Of a DNA stretch of 64,000 nt, positions 1 through 28,640 are shown in pieces. A program made the translations under genes and the position numbers. Position 1 is the first letter of the stretch; each line of letters begins with the position of its first letter. The notes beneath the pieces are model-generated. The model was not told the DNA's origin. It saw only the letters and a list, made by a program, of their open reading frames with translations, and did no database searches. The stretch is from Eleginops maclovinus (lineage: Eukaryota; Chordata; Actinopteri; Perciformes; Eleginopidae), in the NCBI RefSeq assembly GCF_036324505.1, contig NC_086370.1:7488512-7552511 (forward strand), written 5' to 3'.

Positions 1-3000
1 GCATTTAAATATGGATGTTAAACTTGTCCTTCAGGACCAAATTACATATTTGCATTTCAATACAATCCCATTGAATAATAGAAGCAACCATAGAGTTGTT
101 GTCCCTTTTATGCTCACTTCGGGTTCTTATTTGTATTCTGTGTCTCTACTGGGACATGTCTCCATGCTTTAATGTTCAAAATGCTCTTTATTTTTCTCAT
201 ACTGCCTGTGCTGCAGCACCTCTTTTCACCCTCTGTCTGAAACCAGAGTCCAGTCTGCTCTGATTTTTTAGCTGGCCAGCTCTGTTGTGACTATCATGTA
301 CAATTTGTTGGAGCGCTAGCCAATAGAAGCATGAATATTACATAGTGATGTCATTACATCAAAGAAGTAAACAAAGGAGTCCAATGGAGGCTTTCCAGGC
401 AGATAAAAAATAACATACTACAGAAAAGGGAAACGCCCCAAAAGCATTATGGCCTCTTTAAAACAGTGGCACTGCAGTCAGTAGGTGAATAAGAAGACTG
501 TATGGGAGACTTCATTCCTTAGACAAGATGTAAGACTGGTTTGAATTAAAATTAGTTTCACTTAAACCATTTTTAAGCCAGAAGTCTCAAAGGAGTTGCC
601 TTTACACAGCTTGAATTGTAAATCAATCCTGAAATGGAAACCATCAAAGTTTTCCCTTTATCTTAAAAGATGACCTTAAAACGTTTTGAAGAATTCAGCT
701 TGAAGTCAAACGACCCTGAAACAATATTTTAGGCTGATTCAATAATTTGAATCTGTTAGCATATAAGCATAAAAGCATCAATGCAGATGTTTATAAATTA
801 ACAATTGGAGTATTTTTTCTCGTAGGAATATTTTTTTTATCAGAGAATACTGACCTCCTTCCAGGGGTCTTTTGTTTCCCAATAGCATTTTAAAGATTGC
901 TCCTCTGGCTTCTTATGATTTATAATATTTTTGCTGCTAAATTGGTTTCCTGTCCGATCAAGACAATATAAATTACATATTTATATTACACCCATGTTCA
1001 TTTCCATAGATTTTTTAAACATATTATATGTCCATGCTGTTAATATTTTCTGCTAAAGTATTCATTTCATCCTTAATCATATAGCAATAGCTAACTGCTT
1101 CTTTTTGCTGACTTTTGTTATGCTAATAATCCAACTCTTCTATATTATTTGAATAATAATATATATAATCCTCCTCATCCAAACACACAAGTTTTTATTT
1201 GACAGAGTTACTGATAATATAAAATCAAGGACAATGTGACAGTAGCCTATGAAATCATAACAAACTTCATTTTGTCTGTGTTTATATGCAACATCAGCAA
1301 CACAAAATTAGGTCAAAAAGGAAAACCAGTTAATTAATATAACATGAAAAACAAAGTAGTTATCTCAAGCTTCTTCAAAACATTCCAAAATTGCTTTTTA
1401 TAATATTTTTTTAATGTGTCACTTGGACAACAGAGATTTGTCATAGAAAGCAAAATCCTAATTTCGAATGGGTTAATTCTCATCCTGGGATGGTGGGGTG
1501 ATTTTTATATAGCCTGCGCTGTTCAGGGATTTTAATCTGGTCTGCTGTCCAAGCCTTGGTCATTTTTTACCTAACAATAATTACAGAGACCATCAGCTGC
1601 TGTTTTAACGCAAGCTCGCTGGTACTGCTGTAATTTGATTCCTGTCTGAGGCAACAACCTTGTATTTTTAAGCGGATTGAGCTTTCTCTGCGTGAAGAGT
1701 TGCTTTTGACTTTGGTGTGAAAATGTTCATACATTTTTAGCGCTGGTCTAAACTGTCAGAGCCGCTGGAAAAGCTATTACATTTTCAGTTCTGCTAAGCT
1801 AAAATGTATCAAAGCACTGCAACGATTGGTTGACTACTCCACATTGCAAATATCTTGGGGGTGCCACTGGCTTAAACATGGGACAATTAGGACCTTGGCA
1901 CATACATGTGAATGATCTCACCCTGGATACATACAGTATGAACAACACAATTTTCTTTTGTTATTTTGAGTCAATTCGTACATGTTTTGCGTATTTTTGG
2001 GGTGTTTTGTTTCTAACCCTAACCATAACCCATCCCTTGGGTTCAGTAGGTCATTTTATTATCACACGTTACAAAAACAGGGAGTGTACATAGTGGTAGT
2101 GAATTAACACACTATCAACATTTCTCTCAAGCTGATCCAACATATTTGAACCTTATCTGTTTTATTTCTGCTCATTTAGTTTCTTTTTGTAGTTCTTGCG
2201 GTTCTAAGAAGACATTTTGCATCTCTTTGTGGCCTATTATGCTTCTTTAAGCTCATTTTAAGTCACTATTTGGTAACTGTTGCATATCTTTGTAGTCATT
2301 TAGTACCTCCCAACAACAAATATATGCAGTAACTTCAAACCCTGTGCGGCCCCTGGGCCTGTCCCCAGTAAGCCCGTTCAGTAACCCCTCCATGTTTGCA
2401 CGGATCAGTGCTCAGAATCTCCATGTATAGTCCCCCAAAGCCAGAAAGGCACAATGTCGCTGTCTGCACCGTGCTGATTACGAGAAGGATGAACCATAAT
2501 ATGATGCTAACATTCTTTAATTTGCACTAAACACAAAGTAAATACTGCTCAGTTTCTGAGAAAGGAACAAAATTGAATGGAAATCCCTCCATGAGCTGTT
2601 CAGGTATTTCAGTCTGTAGCACAGATGGAGACTGACCGACAAGCTGACATTGCCACTAGCATGCCTAAAATAAATTGTTTGTGGAATAGAGGGGACTTTA
2701 AGGTTTAACTGACAAAACAAAATAAAGGAATTAGACGAGGTTTGCGTTCATGGAATTCTTAAGAGGAACCGAGCAAACCATTTTTAACATTGTAGATTAA
2801 ACTCCAGGCATATGTGTTGACAAATCCTTCAAATTATAAACCGGTAAGGTGCAGAACTCACTTCAGCTGAGCTGTGTTACCGTGTGTCATTTTAGTTTAC
2901 AACATTTCACAATCCTTTATAAGAAACCAATAATTCTGGAGGACATTTGAGTGCCTGAAGGTCTTGTTGTAAAACTGCATACTGATTAAGCCTTCAACTT

Positions 3001-4599
3001 TTGATTGGTGGCAAAGTTTTGTGTTACTCCAAACCTTATAACACTTTAATTTTAAATGACAGAGCTGGCCGATTGCTAAAGATGTATAATGAATTTCATC
3101 ACTTACTGTAATGTGAACACACATCTCATCTCAGTGCGGCGCTGCGCATTGTCCAGAACAGGGCAGAAGCCTAATTACAAAGTTAAAGCATTGGGGAGGC
3201 CAGGCTAATCTCTTATGGGCTTCTCCAACAGATGTGTCCAATTAATGGCCAGTCTTTTAAAGGGTTTTGATGCGTACCACTCTGGGAATTGAATTTCAAA
3301 GCAAAAGACCCAGCCTTGTTTCTGAGGAGTAGACTTTATAGGCTTAATCACTGCTTTTTCCCATCCCATTATACACAGGGCTGCTGTTGAAATGCTGCTG
3401 GAATATGAGCTGATCCAAAGCTAATTGTGAATGTTAATGACCTGGACAGAGCAGAAAGGGGTGACAGATAACATCCTCGGTCAGACTCATTACTTCACTG
3501 GCTTAATACACAGCAGGTTAGCCAACACAAGGGAGTTTTATCTTGCAAGATGAGAGAATAGACACCAAACTGCAGTAATTTCGCCAAAAACAAGGAAAAA
3601 GCGAGAGGGAGGAAAGAAAATGAGCACTTTGTATTACTAAAGAGGACGGATTGGTGAAATCCCACAATCATTAACCATTTGTATGCACCAGCACAGTTTC
3701 TGTTTTCCTGGAATGGATGAGTTTGAGTAGAGAGTACCTTTACAGTCACAAACCGAGGACTTAATGCTGGCCAGGAAACCTTAATAGATCTGTGCCGCCG
3801 CTCCCCTGCTGCTCTGAAAGAAGCCTGTCACGTAGCATGTACATGCATTTAGGCTTATTTACCTCGATCCTGCTGACTGGCTGACAGGCACGTCTCTCTG
3901 CAGGAGATGCAACACCGTTGTCTGGCAACCCCTTGATCAAAGAGTTTTTCGAGTGGCCAGCACATTGAGACAACGAGAGCTGCAAATGCAAAAAGATGAC
4001 AGAAAAAACTGAAACATAACATCTGCGTCCATTCATCACTGCCTGCCCTTCAGTGTTCATAACCTGGACTTAAATTATTAATCCTCATTTTGATGTGCTG
4101 CTGGTCGATGGGCTCTATGGCTCTGCCACATTCATCACACCGAAGATGAAGACGAGTCTTGTGACCTTTCATTTTCCAAATTTCGGAAACAAATTGGGAT
4201 CACTGACATTCGTGTGTCCGGTCTGGCTTTTATTAATGGAGTTGAAAACCTAAGGCAACTATTGAGCTACTGTATTCCAACCTCTCTGGTGATGCTTTTG
4301 CTTTATTAAAAATGAAACTGCAGCAATCCTGAATAACTTAATATCCTCATGACAACTCATTAAATATTTACATGAAGCGATCACACACAGTTCTCATCCT
4401 GCAGCTTGAAAGCCAAAAAATGCGAACATCTAAAGAGTGAATTTGTTCACGTTTGTTAGATTCAAAGGCTACCTGTGATATTCGAAACACATCACTTGTG
4501 GAGGAAATGTAGATGTTAGTTCCATCTCAGTATCATTTTAAGTCTGTATGTGTAAAACACTGTCCTCACAGCTAACATGAAGACTCTCAGTTGAAAAGT
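1..4599. other. Intergenic DNA downstream of vwc2
   Basis: No gene was recognised on either strand; the open frames here are short and have no family features. The interval holds one copy of the inverted-repeat element (about 98-463) and AT-rich unique sequence. A less AT-biased block at about 3130-3440 has several TAAT/ATTA cores and could be a conserved non-coding element, which only a cross-species alignment can show. Confidence 0.6.
98..463 (+). mobile_element. Non-autonomous inverted-repeat element (MITE-like), copy 1
   Basis: This shares long blocks with four other places in the window: a CACCCTCTGTCTGAAA block, an AGTCTGCT block, a GAGCGCTAGCCAATAGAAG block, a TAGTGATGTCA block and AGTAAACAAAGGAGTCCAAT. 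The ends read about CCTTTTATGCT at left and AGCATTATGGCCTCTTTA at right, which are inverted relative to each other. There is no coding capacity. Confidence 0.7.
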
Positions 4600-5293
4600 A
4601 TCGTTTGAGTGATCACAGAGCGCAGAATGGCATTTATTTGAAACATGAACACACAGTACCAAGAAATACAAAAAAGCACTTTAAAATCAAAACACACATT
4701 TGAACATCCAAAAGAGATAAAAGAAATCAGGAAACAGTCCAAGTCCTATTGAGTTCCGTTGTTTTTTACTCTGTTGTTTTTGTTGTTGAGTGTCCACTTC
4801 ATCGTTCTATACACAGCAAATCTTTACCCATTATTCTGAAATGGATCTCACAGTCTAGTCTGCACTTTGGTGGTAGAGGGACGGGTGTCAGGATTTGTCC
4901 CCACATGTCGAGAAAGTGAGGTTTTTCCTCCAAAGACAGCTGTGTGTGTTCTATACATTCTGTTTTAATGACCTCTGGTCCAATACATTGCTTAATAAAA
5001 TACAGAGGCTATAAAAAATATTTGTTCACTAGTTCAGCATTAATGTCTCTTTTATTTGAATATATTCATAAATAATTTAATACATAGATAAATAGATATT
5101 CTGTGTGTGGATTATAAACTTTCATAAAAGCATTTTTATTTTTTTTCAGTAATACAGGAGTGACTATAAATGCTGAAATGCTCGAGGGCTGCAGTCCGAC
5201 CCTGATGCCCGGTAGAGTGGGTGAAGGCCGAGAGTTTACATGCGGATTGGCGCTGGTGTTGCGTGCCAAAGTACCCTCTGACTGTGCCAGTCT
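4600..5293 (-). other. vwc2: Probable vwc2 3' untranslated region with several poly(A) signal candidates
   Basis: This lies downstream of the vwc2 TAA on the minus strand. AATAAA motifs on that strand occur at 5140-5135, 5056-5051 and 4638-4633. I cannot tell which is used, so the end of the transcript is uncertain. No coding signal is seen. Confidence 0.4.
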
Positions 5294-20118
<14,825 letters not shown>

Positions 20119-21390
20119 TTAAACTGGGGTTATGTGCTCAGTGTTCTGTCACTTCTCATCCCATGTGTGGGTTCCTTTAAATTTAGATTCTACAACAGTG
20201 AAATACATTCAGACTACAGACCACGACTCCCGCTGAGTGTGATGCAAGGCTGTAGGATCAGTGAATTGGATCATCAGGACAGGGAGTATTCATAGGGCTG
20301 TTTACGAAAATCAATACTGCTTCATACTGTAACACTTCCCTGCATCAATCACTCACAGCAGTGACGGACTAAGAGGCAAATGGCCAAAGAAAGACCTGAA
20401 TCCAACACTCTTAAGCCTGTGCTCCTCTCATGGAACAAAGCATCGGGATCAATGTCTGCTTTTTAAGAAAAATGAATCACAGTCAATTGTACAAAAGCAG
20501 AAATCGATTTGAAAATAGAACTTGATTCCAGTCAGGAAAGAAAAATGTTGTTGACACAAGTAGACATTGCATTGTCAAAATGAAGCCAGATCTTTACAAA
20601 GTGTTTGCCATTGGTTTTGTTTAATCAGAAATAAAAGCGCATCACTTTCTTCAGCTCAATTCGAGTGAAACCCCGGATCAACTGCAGACGTTGCAGAGAC
20701 TGCACATTTTTAAAAGCTGCAGTCGCTGTGTTTGTTGTGTGTCTCTTGCTTATCTTGATTTGCTGCGACGTCTTGAAAACCCAGTGCCTGCTATGATGCT
20801 TTGCTGCGTTCGGTGGCCTACTTGCATTCATTTCCTTCTCACCAACTGCTCAGTGTCATCTCTGAGCCCCGTTTAAAGGGCGGCAGTCGTGTTGACATAT
20901 AGCTTATTTTGAAAGAAGTCGAGATTACCCCGTATTGACTGACTCAACAATTAACTGTAAAGTCCTGCCCGAGCTTGATTAAGAATAGTTCACGATATTG
21001 ATTAATTTGTCAAACTCAATTTCAGACTGAGCGATTGGGAGCCCTAAATAGGAGGGGAAAAGCAACTTAGCATTAAATAAGCCGTAAGCAAATACGGTGT
21101 GTTAATACAGAGTAGATATAACGCTGGGACAACCACCCGCATTAATTCTATCCAACTATGCAGCACTTGCTATATGTTTAAAGTCATGCAATTTGTTATT
21201 CATGAATTCTGATCTATTCTGAGGGAAGAGTGAGCTCAAATTGAATGCTGGCACACCAGCATGCTGTTTGGGTTTGTTTTAGCTGAATTGCTATGTTTGA
21301 GGCAGCATCCTTGGAGCTGCTGTGGAAAGCAGAGGAAGCAGAACGAGGTGCATACCGATAACGCTGCTGCAGCTGAGAGATGGAGAAAGT

Positions 21391-21415
21391 GAGAGTGAGA
21401 GAGAGAGAGGGAGAG
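21391..21415. repeat. GA-rich simple repeat
   Basis: A short purine tract of mostly GA units, sitting about 55 bases from a donor-like minus-strand site (GAGAG then GTGAGG at 21469). Confidence 0.85.
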
Positions 21416-21509
21416 CTGAGCCCATGCCTCATTAGTAAAAGGACCTCATTTAGCTTTTCTCAGCCTCACCTCTCCACCTTAACAGCTGTTACTGGCTGTC
21501 GCACTGACG

Positions 21510-21560
21510 CTGCTGCTGCTGCTGCTGCCCCTGCTACTGCTGCTGCTGCTGCTGCTGCTG
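21510..21560. repeat. Imperfect (CTG)n / (CAG)n trinucleotide repeat
   Basis: Six CTG units, an interruption (CCC CTG CTA) and eight more CTG units on the plus strand. On the minus strand it is a CAG repeat just upstream of a GTGAGG donor at 21469, so it might lie in an untranslated vwc2 leader exon. The frame giving poly-Ala/poly-Leu has no recognisable protein around it. Confidence 0.9.
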
Positions 21561-24354
21561 CGCTCCCTGTCAGGACTGAGCAATGGGTGGCCCTTGGGCT
21601 GGTTGTCATCTGGGCGCAAACTAGCCACAGCACCACAGAAACTTAGGCCAAGGCTACAGACAGAACTATATTTCTCTCACTGCTCACAAATCCCATGAAA
21701 TCACCAAAACCAGCAACAAATGGATCACACTAACAACTGTTTCAAATTCCATGTGTGTCCACTGATGTTAAAAAACACATTGATGAGCCATACAGTTTCT
21801 TCATGCACCCTCAATATTGAGTTGAATCAGTATTGCTAGATGAAGGATAATTATTGTAGGTGAACCATACATTTCCCCTCTGTCAATTAGCAATGCCCAT
21901 ACTGTAAGTGCCATAGTATAGTACAATTACAACTACTATCTACACTTAAGCTACCCTCTGCTGTGTCTTTTTATTTAATATCCGAATTCATTCTACATCT
22001 TTGTTTACCCATCTGCCTTCTCACGTAACCTCTTTCCAACCAATCCTGCTTGGCTATGCAGTAGATGAACACAAACACGGCTTCTGTTATCTCTACCACC
22101 ATTTTCCACACATTTCAAGAGAGTTTCCGCAAGAAGTAACTTTGAATTCACCAAAAACCCAGTTACTTATTTATATAGGAGGATTTTTAACCTCTGCTAT
22201 ATTAGCTTATAACTTCCATACGTAAACACTGTTTTCACTTGCCACATAGGCTATACCAAGCAGTGTTGTCTCGTGACTCTAAGTGTTTAGCTTAGCGCTT
22301 AACATATATGAAGTAAATTCATATCCAAATGTCTTGAAAATTAAATCTCCTACAAATGCACTCTTTAATTCTGTTTGAGTTACTTTTGCTAAAAAACGAC
22401 TGTCTGCTTTTTGAGGAAAATAAAGAGCCTTCTTGAGAATGGAAACTACTATATTTGTGACCATTTTTAAGGATTTACCTCTTGAGCAGTTATTAATGGG
22501 CTCTGGGCTGAGTGCCACACACAGCGTAGAGAAATTGAAAAGCAGTGAGACGCAGACGTTGATGGTTTGGGTCTTTTCATGGCATCTGTTGACAGTGAGA
22601 CCAATATAGAGAAAGTGCAGCAGAGTCCTTTAATATTCATTTTTTCTTTCATACCATCGAAAGTAAATCATTACAACATTATGTAGATCCCGTTGAGCTG
22701 CAAATTAAACTGTGCTACAATCTACAACTACATTGTACATGCTTATGTTTTTTTTTATACACATCTCATTCGTTCTAAATGTCTTCTGACTTGTTGCTCA
22801 GATTGAAACATAAATATGTCCTTTTAATTAAAGTAGGCTACCTACTGACAAACATTTCCAAGGCATCATGTGTTTGCTTTTTCTGATCGCTCCTCAGGTT
22901 CAAGTGATTGCAAACTTTCTCACATTAATAGCTTTGCATAAAAGCCATTTCGTTAAAGGTCATGGATCTATCTTTGCCCTACAGCCCTGCAGAGAATTTA
23001 CTGTTTTTGCTTCACTGCTCTATCTTGCAAAGCTATTCTGGCTGGAAGTAATACACAACTACGAACTGACACTAAGACACAACACAGTGTCTACACATTC
23101 CTGCAGCATATGGCAGAAGCTTGAGCTATGGGCTATTAAACAATTTATGAGTATTAATTTGAGTGTAATGGGCACATAATATGGGATTAACTGCAAGCAT
23201 GGGTTTGTAAAATCTCTTTTAGCATCATAACCTGATGTAGGAACACTGTTTTGCAAAACAATCATAAACTTTGCACAAGTGTGACCGAAATGTCCATCAT
23301 TTAGAACCTACCAAAGTTTATGTAAGCCAACATCACTGAGTTTATTCACACTCCTGACACATTTTGAACACCCACTTCAGAGCAAAAAAAATCAGCTCAG
23401 TAAGTGGAAAAAAAACACTTCAATTAACACTTGTCAGCTCCAAACAATTATCTCTGGAAAACAAACACTTATTAACACTGGAAAATTAGCTGTATATTTT
23501 TGTTTTGAAGAACAGCCACCTTTTCCATTACCACACAGAACTGTCGTCATGTGGTTTTCCTGTACCTACATCTGTTCTGCAACTGAAAGGTATCTGCATG
23601 AAGTCATTAGTGACATGAAGTGCTAAAGTGGCATGTGAGTCCAGCCAAAAAGGGGCCAATTAAAAAAGAAATATACATTAGAACAATTAATAAATTCAGT
23701 TTAGTCGTTGTTGATTTAAAATGCAACATCATTCAGCACTTTAATGACCTGTACAAAAACTGTTTAGGAACCAGTCAGAAAGCCTCCCGGGGTTAAACAA
23801 ATGTTTTGATATATTCATTAAAGACCAAGACCTCCACTTGCTGTTGTGCCACATTGTAATCTAATATTGTTTCTTTAATTAATGAATAATTAATGATACA
23901 AGCAGAAGAGCTGAGAGAAAGGGTGTTCTGTATGTGTGTGTAAGAAAATTGGCAAATAAACTACAAGCGCCTGGAGTAAAACACAGTCCTTAAATATTTG
24001 TGCTGCCGAAACATCTGTGCTCATATCATCACGTTTTAATGATCAAGTGATAGAACAGTTTTACGAAATTGGTTTATTACCCTTCGTTGGGCTTGCCAGC
24101 TGTGGTCAGTCAGCACTTGGATCAGAGATGTGAACATTTTTAGTTTAAACCTCAAGCCTGACAGGTGAAACAGCAAGAAGCCCAGCACTGGAAACTCAGA
24201 GAAAGCTGCTATTGTTTCCATCAAATACAAAATTGCATCACCAAAACTCAATGATAGAATTGCACACTTCCTTGCAACATTATGTACATTATGCACTGTG
24301 CCTCCCGTCGGGGCTTCAGATCTATAACAGCCAATAACACAATTCAGAATGTTT

Positions 24355-24570
24355 TATCAGAAAGCCTTTATTCATCCCACAGCGAATTTACGGTACTCTG
24401 CATTTGACCCATCCTAGTATAAGGAGCAGTGGGCAGCTATTATATACAGCAGGGAGATGTATAAGGGCCTTGCTCATCAGCACTAGGTTTTTCTGGGACT
24501 CGAACCGGCAACCTTCCCATTAACAAGCCAAGTTGGTACTGTTATCGCCCTATCACCTGGTGACCTTTCC
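24355..24570. repeat. Degenerate fish retroposon 3' fragment
   Basis: Contains TTTATTCATCCCACAG, CCTTGCTCATCAGCAC and GGACTCGAACCGGCAACCTT. This order of motifs is recalled from a widespread teleost LINE/SINE tail. The GAACCGGCAACC part looks tRNA-like but cannot fold as a tRNA here. The family name is not certain. Confidence 0.5.
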
Positions 24571-25029
24571 TCATAACACAAGATTTGCTTATGAGATGAT
24601 TTTAAATTGATAATGTGTTCCTGAAAATGAGAGTTACTATTTGGGGTTTCTGCTGTAAAATACCCTTAAAGACAATAGATTTTCATCTGCTCTTTATTTG
24701 TGCTGGGAGTTGACAGTCCTTTCTAATGCACCGCTTGAGTGTTGGTATTTATGTTTTATAAGTTTGCTGAGAAAAGTACTAACAGACAATTTCATGCTAC
24801 CTTATGCTTTCTCCAATACACTGTGTTGGCAAAAATGTTGTCAGATTTATGTTATTCATAAAATATATAAATCGACTAACACTATCCTTTATTATTAAAG
24901 GTTAAGCCACCAAGTACTAAGTAATGGAGTGATGAACACATTAATTCACCAATAAGTAAAATACTTTATATAAACATGTACTGTAAATACTGTGTACACA
25001 CAGGTATGGTATTTAAAGGGGCCATACTG

Positions 25030-25210
25030 CATAATGAATACTTACTACTACGTACTTACTTTTGTAACTTAAAGTATAATTTGATAATAATACTTTAGTA
25101 CTTTCACTTAAGTACATTTTTTTCATGCAGGACTTATAGCAGAGTATTTTAACTGAAGTAGCCTACTGCTACTTTTACTTAAATAAATAAAATGAATACT
25201 TTTCCACCTA
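25030..25210. repeat. Dispersed fish repeat fragment (TACTTTTACTTAA type)
   Basis: Repeated ACTTTCACTTAAGTAC and CTACTTTTACTTAAATAA words with GAATACTTTTCCACCTA at the right end resemble a common teleost interspersed repeat. Weaker relatives are seen near 29490-29605 and 49060-49140. Confidence 0.45.
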
Positions 25211-28076
25211 TGTATTTGTTCATATATAGCCCAATTAACATAAAACAATCAAATAATCAATTTACAAAGTGTGCAAACCAATTACTAGAAATGGGGGAGA
25301 GTTACTATTTCTATATTGTGTTTCAAAATGATGTTCAAATTGTAAAAGAAAAGGAAATATTCCACCCGAAAGAACAAGGAAGAGAAAGCCAATGCCACCA
25401 AAACACACAGGTTAATATCAGATCCTTCTCTCCAGGCAATGTTGTCATTTCAGATATAATATAGGGCACCATCCCTGTCTGTAGCTATAAGCGGGATGTT
25501 AAACCTGCATGAGCGCTGGCACAAAATCCAGTTCCAGTTTATAAGCAGAGGTAATCACATCAGCTGTCAAAGTGACAAGACAATCATCAGAATATGACCT
25601 GACTCTGCCAAACATTTAAATGTATTTCTTCTTTTTCCTCAAATATCCCTATGCTGGCTTTACAGAGCTGTACAGCTGGATGTTCTGCACACAGTAAACA
25701 GCAATTAGACCATATGTTACCTTGGGAATGCAACCCTGCAAGAAGAAAAAATATAATTATCTACCTTAAATGGCTAATAAGGGATGCCGTGCTATTAAAA
25801 TTGCTGACAGGTTTTGTGCTGTTACTTTTCAGCATTGACCATATTTCCACTTCTAACTGACATTTAAATGTTGCCCTGGCTTGCTGCACTAGTGAGAATG
25901 AACTCAGTAATATCCTCAGTGTTTGCCAGCAGGAGCAGGTTCAGTCATTATGGTCACTATAGATATAAATCCCTCCGTCAGGGACCAGTTGTGTCCTGCT
26001 TACATCTCGGGTTATTGAACATAGCCGAATTGACCACTGAGGTGCAGCACCAATGATTAATCAAGCAGAGAGTCAACCTGGCTGCTAGCTCATGGTTCAA
26101 TGATGCTCACCATCCCATTGATTTATGACTCATAAATTATTGTCCTATTCATTACCCAGCAGAGTGGATAAGGCCTATAAGTCTTGACACAACAACCAGA
26201 GCCAGGAGTAACATTTTAGCTCTACCTTGACTAATAGGATACTGTTATTCATATAAATTGTATTGGCAACCCTTCAATAACACAAAGTGTGGCGGTTAAG
26301 ATGTATTAATGTTGACCTGCATCTTGCGTTCATCTTTTATATCACTCAGAAAGGTTTCTTTCAGGGGGGTTGATACCTGCTACATTAAAGCTATAAATAG
26401 GGCAAAATGTCATCTCTAGGAATATTCTACTCACGAGTTAAAATGTTTGTTATTTCTAATTACTGTTTGGTCTTAATATAAGAGAGCCATCTTTACAGGA
26501 ATGTTAGCAATTGTGCATGTTTGATTTGCCTGAAAAGCCGGGCGGTGACAGGAAATGATAACAGTGAAAATTATGCATCATCTGCTATGAGACTCACAGC
26601 ATCCTTCTTGTTTTGATTTTTATCTCTAAGTGTACACAATTTTAGTCTGACAACAAACCTCTTAAAACAAGCGAGCCTCCCATCCATATTGTCTTGGAGA
26701 ATAAAATTCCTGCAATGTCTCTCTGCAAAATCAAACTAGATGTCATTGAGAGGAAAACCATCTCCTCGGGGCTGGAATTAACTCAGACAGACAATATGCC
26801 CACCGCCGCTGTGTGCACTTCATTTATTGCACATTACTGATTCTCCTACTAAGACTATTTCAGCATCCCGACATGCCATCAATAGCACATGGGGAATGCA
26901 ACAATTTACTTTGAGGTCTTCTTCAATTTTATGACATCGCCGATCACGGGGGACGAGATGTGAAATGATTCGACAGCGGTGGCTAGTGGGCTAAGATCTG
27001 ACAGGGCCTGGGAAAGTATTGAATTAATGATGCCACGTTTGAAAACTCATTTTTTACACAAATAAACAGTGTGAAACGATGAAATCCAATTAGAGCAATA
27101 AGGGACACTGAAGCAGGATCCAAGAGTATTAAGCCATCTGCCAGTGAGGGAAGATTGCTGCAGGGCTGCCTAATTGAATTTTATCCTCTGACTGTAAAAT
27201 CTTACGAGTGACCCAAATCAGAAGAAAGTTTGCCTTGGATCGTGCAATGCGATAAACCAACAGCCCTTGCAAAACTGTCATATGATTTTAAGATTATGTG
27301 AGGTGGAACAAGGTGAGAATTTGCTCTTAGACAAAGCCCTGCCAGGAAATGTCTGATACAGGAAATGTACAAAAGGAGGGGAGGAAATCAGCTTTATTAT
27401 TTTTTCTATTAAAAGATATAGGATTATGATGTTAACAGTGATAATGATGGAGATGGAAAGCAGTCTTTTGACTTTCTTCTGTATCATAAATCTGTGGTAT
27501 TATTAAAAAAAAACTCAGTGTCCATATCTGCAAAAACCATTGGAAAACAAGCAGCTAAATTATGAGGGGAGCATCATTATTCAACCCCTATACTATTATT
27601 GTACTCTTATTGGACACTGAATTAATAAAATGATCAAAACGTTGTATTATGTGTTTGGGCTCTAGAGGCTGCATATACTGGATGTGTAAGCAGGCAGGAG
27701 TCTTTGTGCAGCCAGCCACTGAATCCCTATGATGCTTCTTTGAAAATCCTTAGTCATAAATTTAAATGAAAATACCAATACAGATCACTTACACTGATAC
27801 ATGTAGCATCCACAGGTGCAACAGCCTTTTCATGCAGGGTTGAATGATCTGCTTCAAGCTCATTTACACAAAACAGTTTTTGTGATACATGTAGTTTAAT
27901 TTCCACGCAGGCATGGGGGCTTTACTCTTACAGAGTGAGTAAAATATTCATTAAAAACACACCAGAGAAACACAATAAAGTAAGTTGATTTCAAACCTGA
28001 GTATACAAGCAATTTAGACTACCATGCACAAATAAAAAGCCGCATCACCTCACACACAGCAACATTGATAATTCAC

Positions 28077-28640
28077 CTGTAATGCTCGTAGTCTGTGGAT
28101 ATCCTTCAGTGCGCGCTGGGTTTAAAACGCAACCTTCGGACTGTTGGACAGCGGAGCCTCGACAGCAACAAATGATCTGTGTGTGAAGAGATGGAAACTG
28201 ACGCTAGTTAAGCCAGTCAAAAGCACAGTTTTCCCGGAGGATGCTCGTAGGTCATCGGTGTGTCTCGCTCAACTTTAATGGCCACAGAGAGTGGAAGCGC
28301 TCCGTCTCCGGCGACGCGCCGCTGCAAGTGCAGCCTGTGATGTCCCTGCTCTACGCTGGCACTTTGTTTCTCACGGTGACAAAAAATAAATTATTAAATA
28401 CAAAAAAGGGGTTGGCGGGGTGGGTTGGCCGCTAGATGGGGCAATTTAAAAGGAGGGTGTACGTTAATTAGTAAACGAGGAGACGTTTCACAGGTCGCTT
28501 CAGGTTCACAAACACTGCTGTGATTAACGACTTTCCTTCGTTATCGGGAATTAGGAAGTCGTTTCTTTGACGCAGTGTGGTCACTGCTGGGCCATTTATC
28601 GCCGAATGAGACAAGGCACCTTACAAGGAAGGACATGAAG
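28077..28640 (-). promoter_or_regulatory. vwc2: Candidate vwc2 promoter and untranslated first exon
   Basis: This stretch is visibly richer in CpG than its surroundings (GCGCGC, GCGACGCGCCGC and scattered CG). On the minus strand an exon could end at 28077 with ACAG before GTGAAT, a good donor. It would splice to the acceptor above 20104. This is inference; the nearer site at 21469 is an alternative. Confidence 0.3.

Noticed and set aside
2012..2032. Telomere-like TAACCCTAACC words
   Set aside because: Only two or three imperfect units; too short to be an interstitial telomere tract.
24480..24545. A tRNA-like GAACCGGCAACC segment
   Set aside because: It lies within a retroposon tail and cannot form the acceptor and anticodon stems of a tRNA gene.
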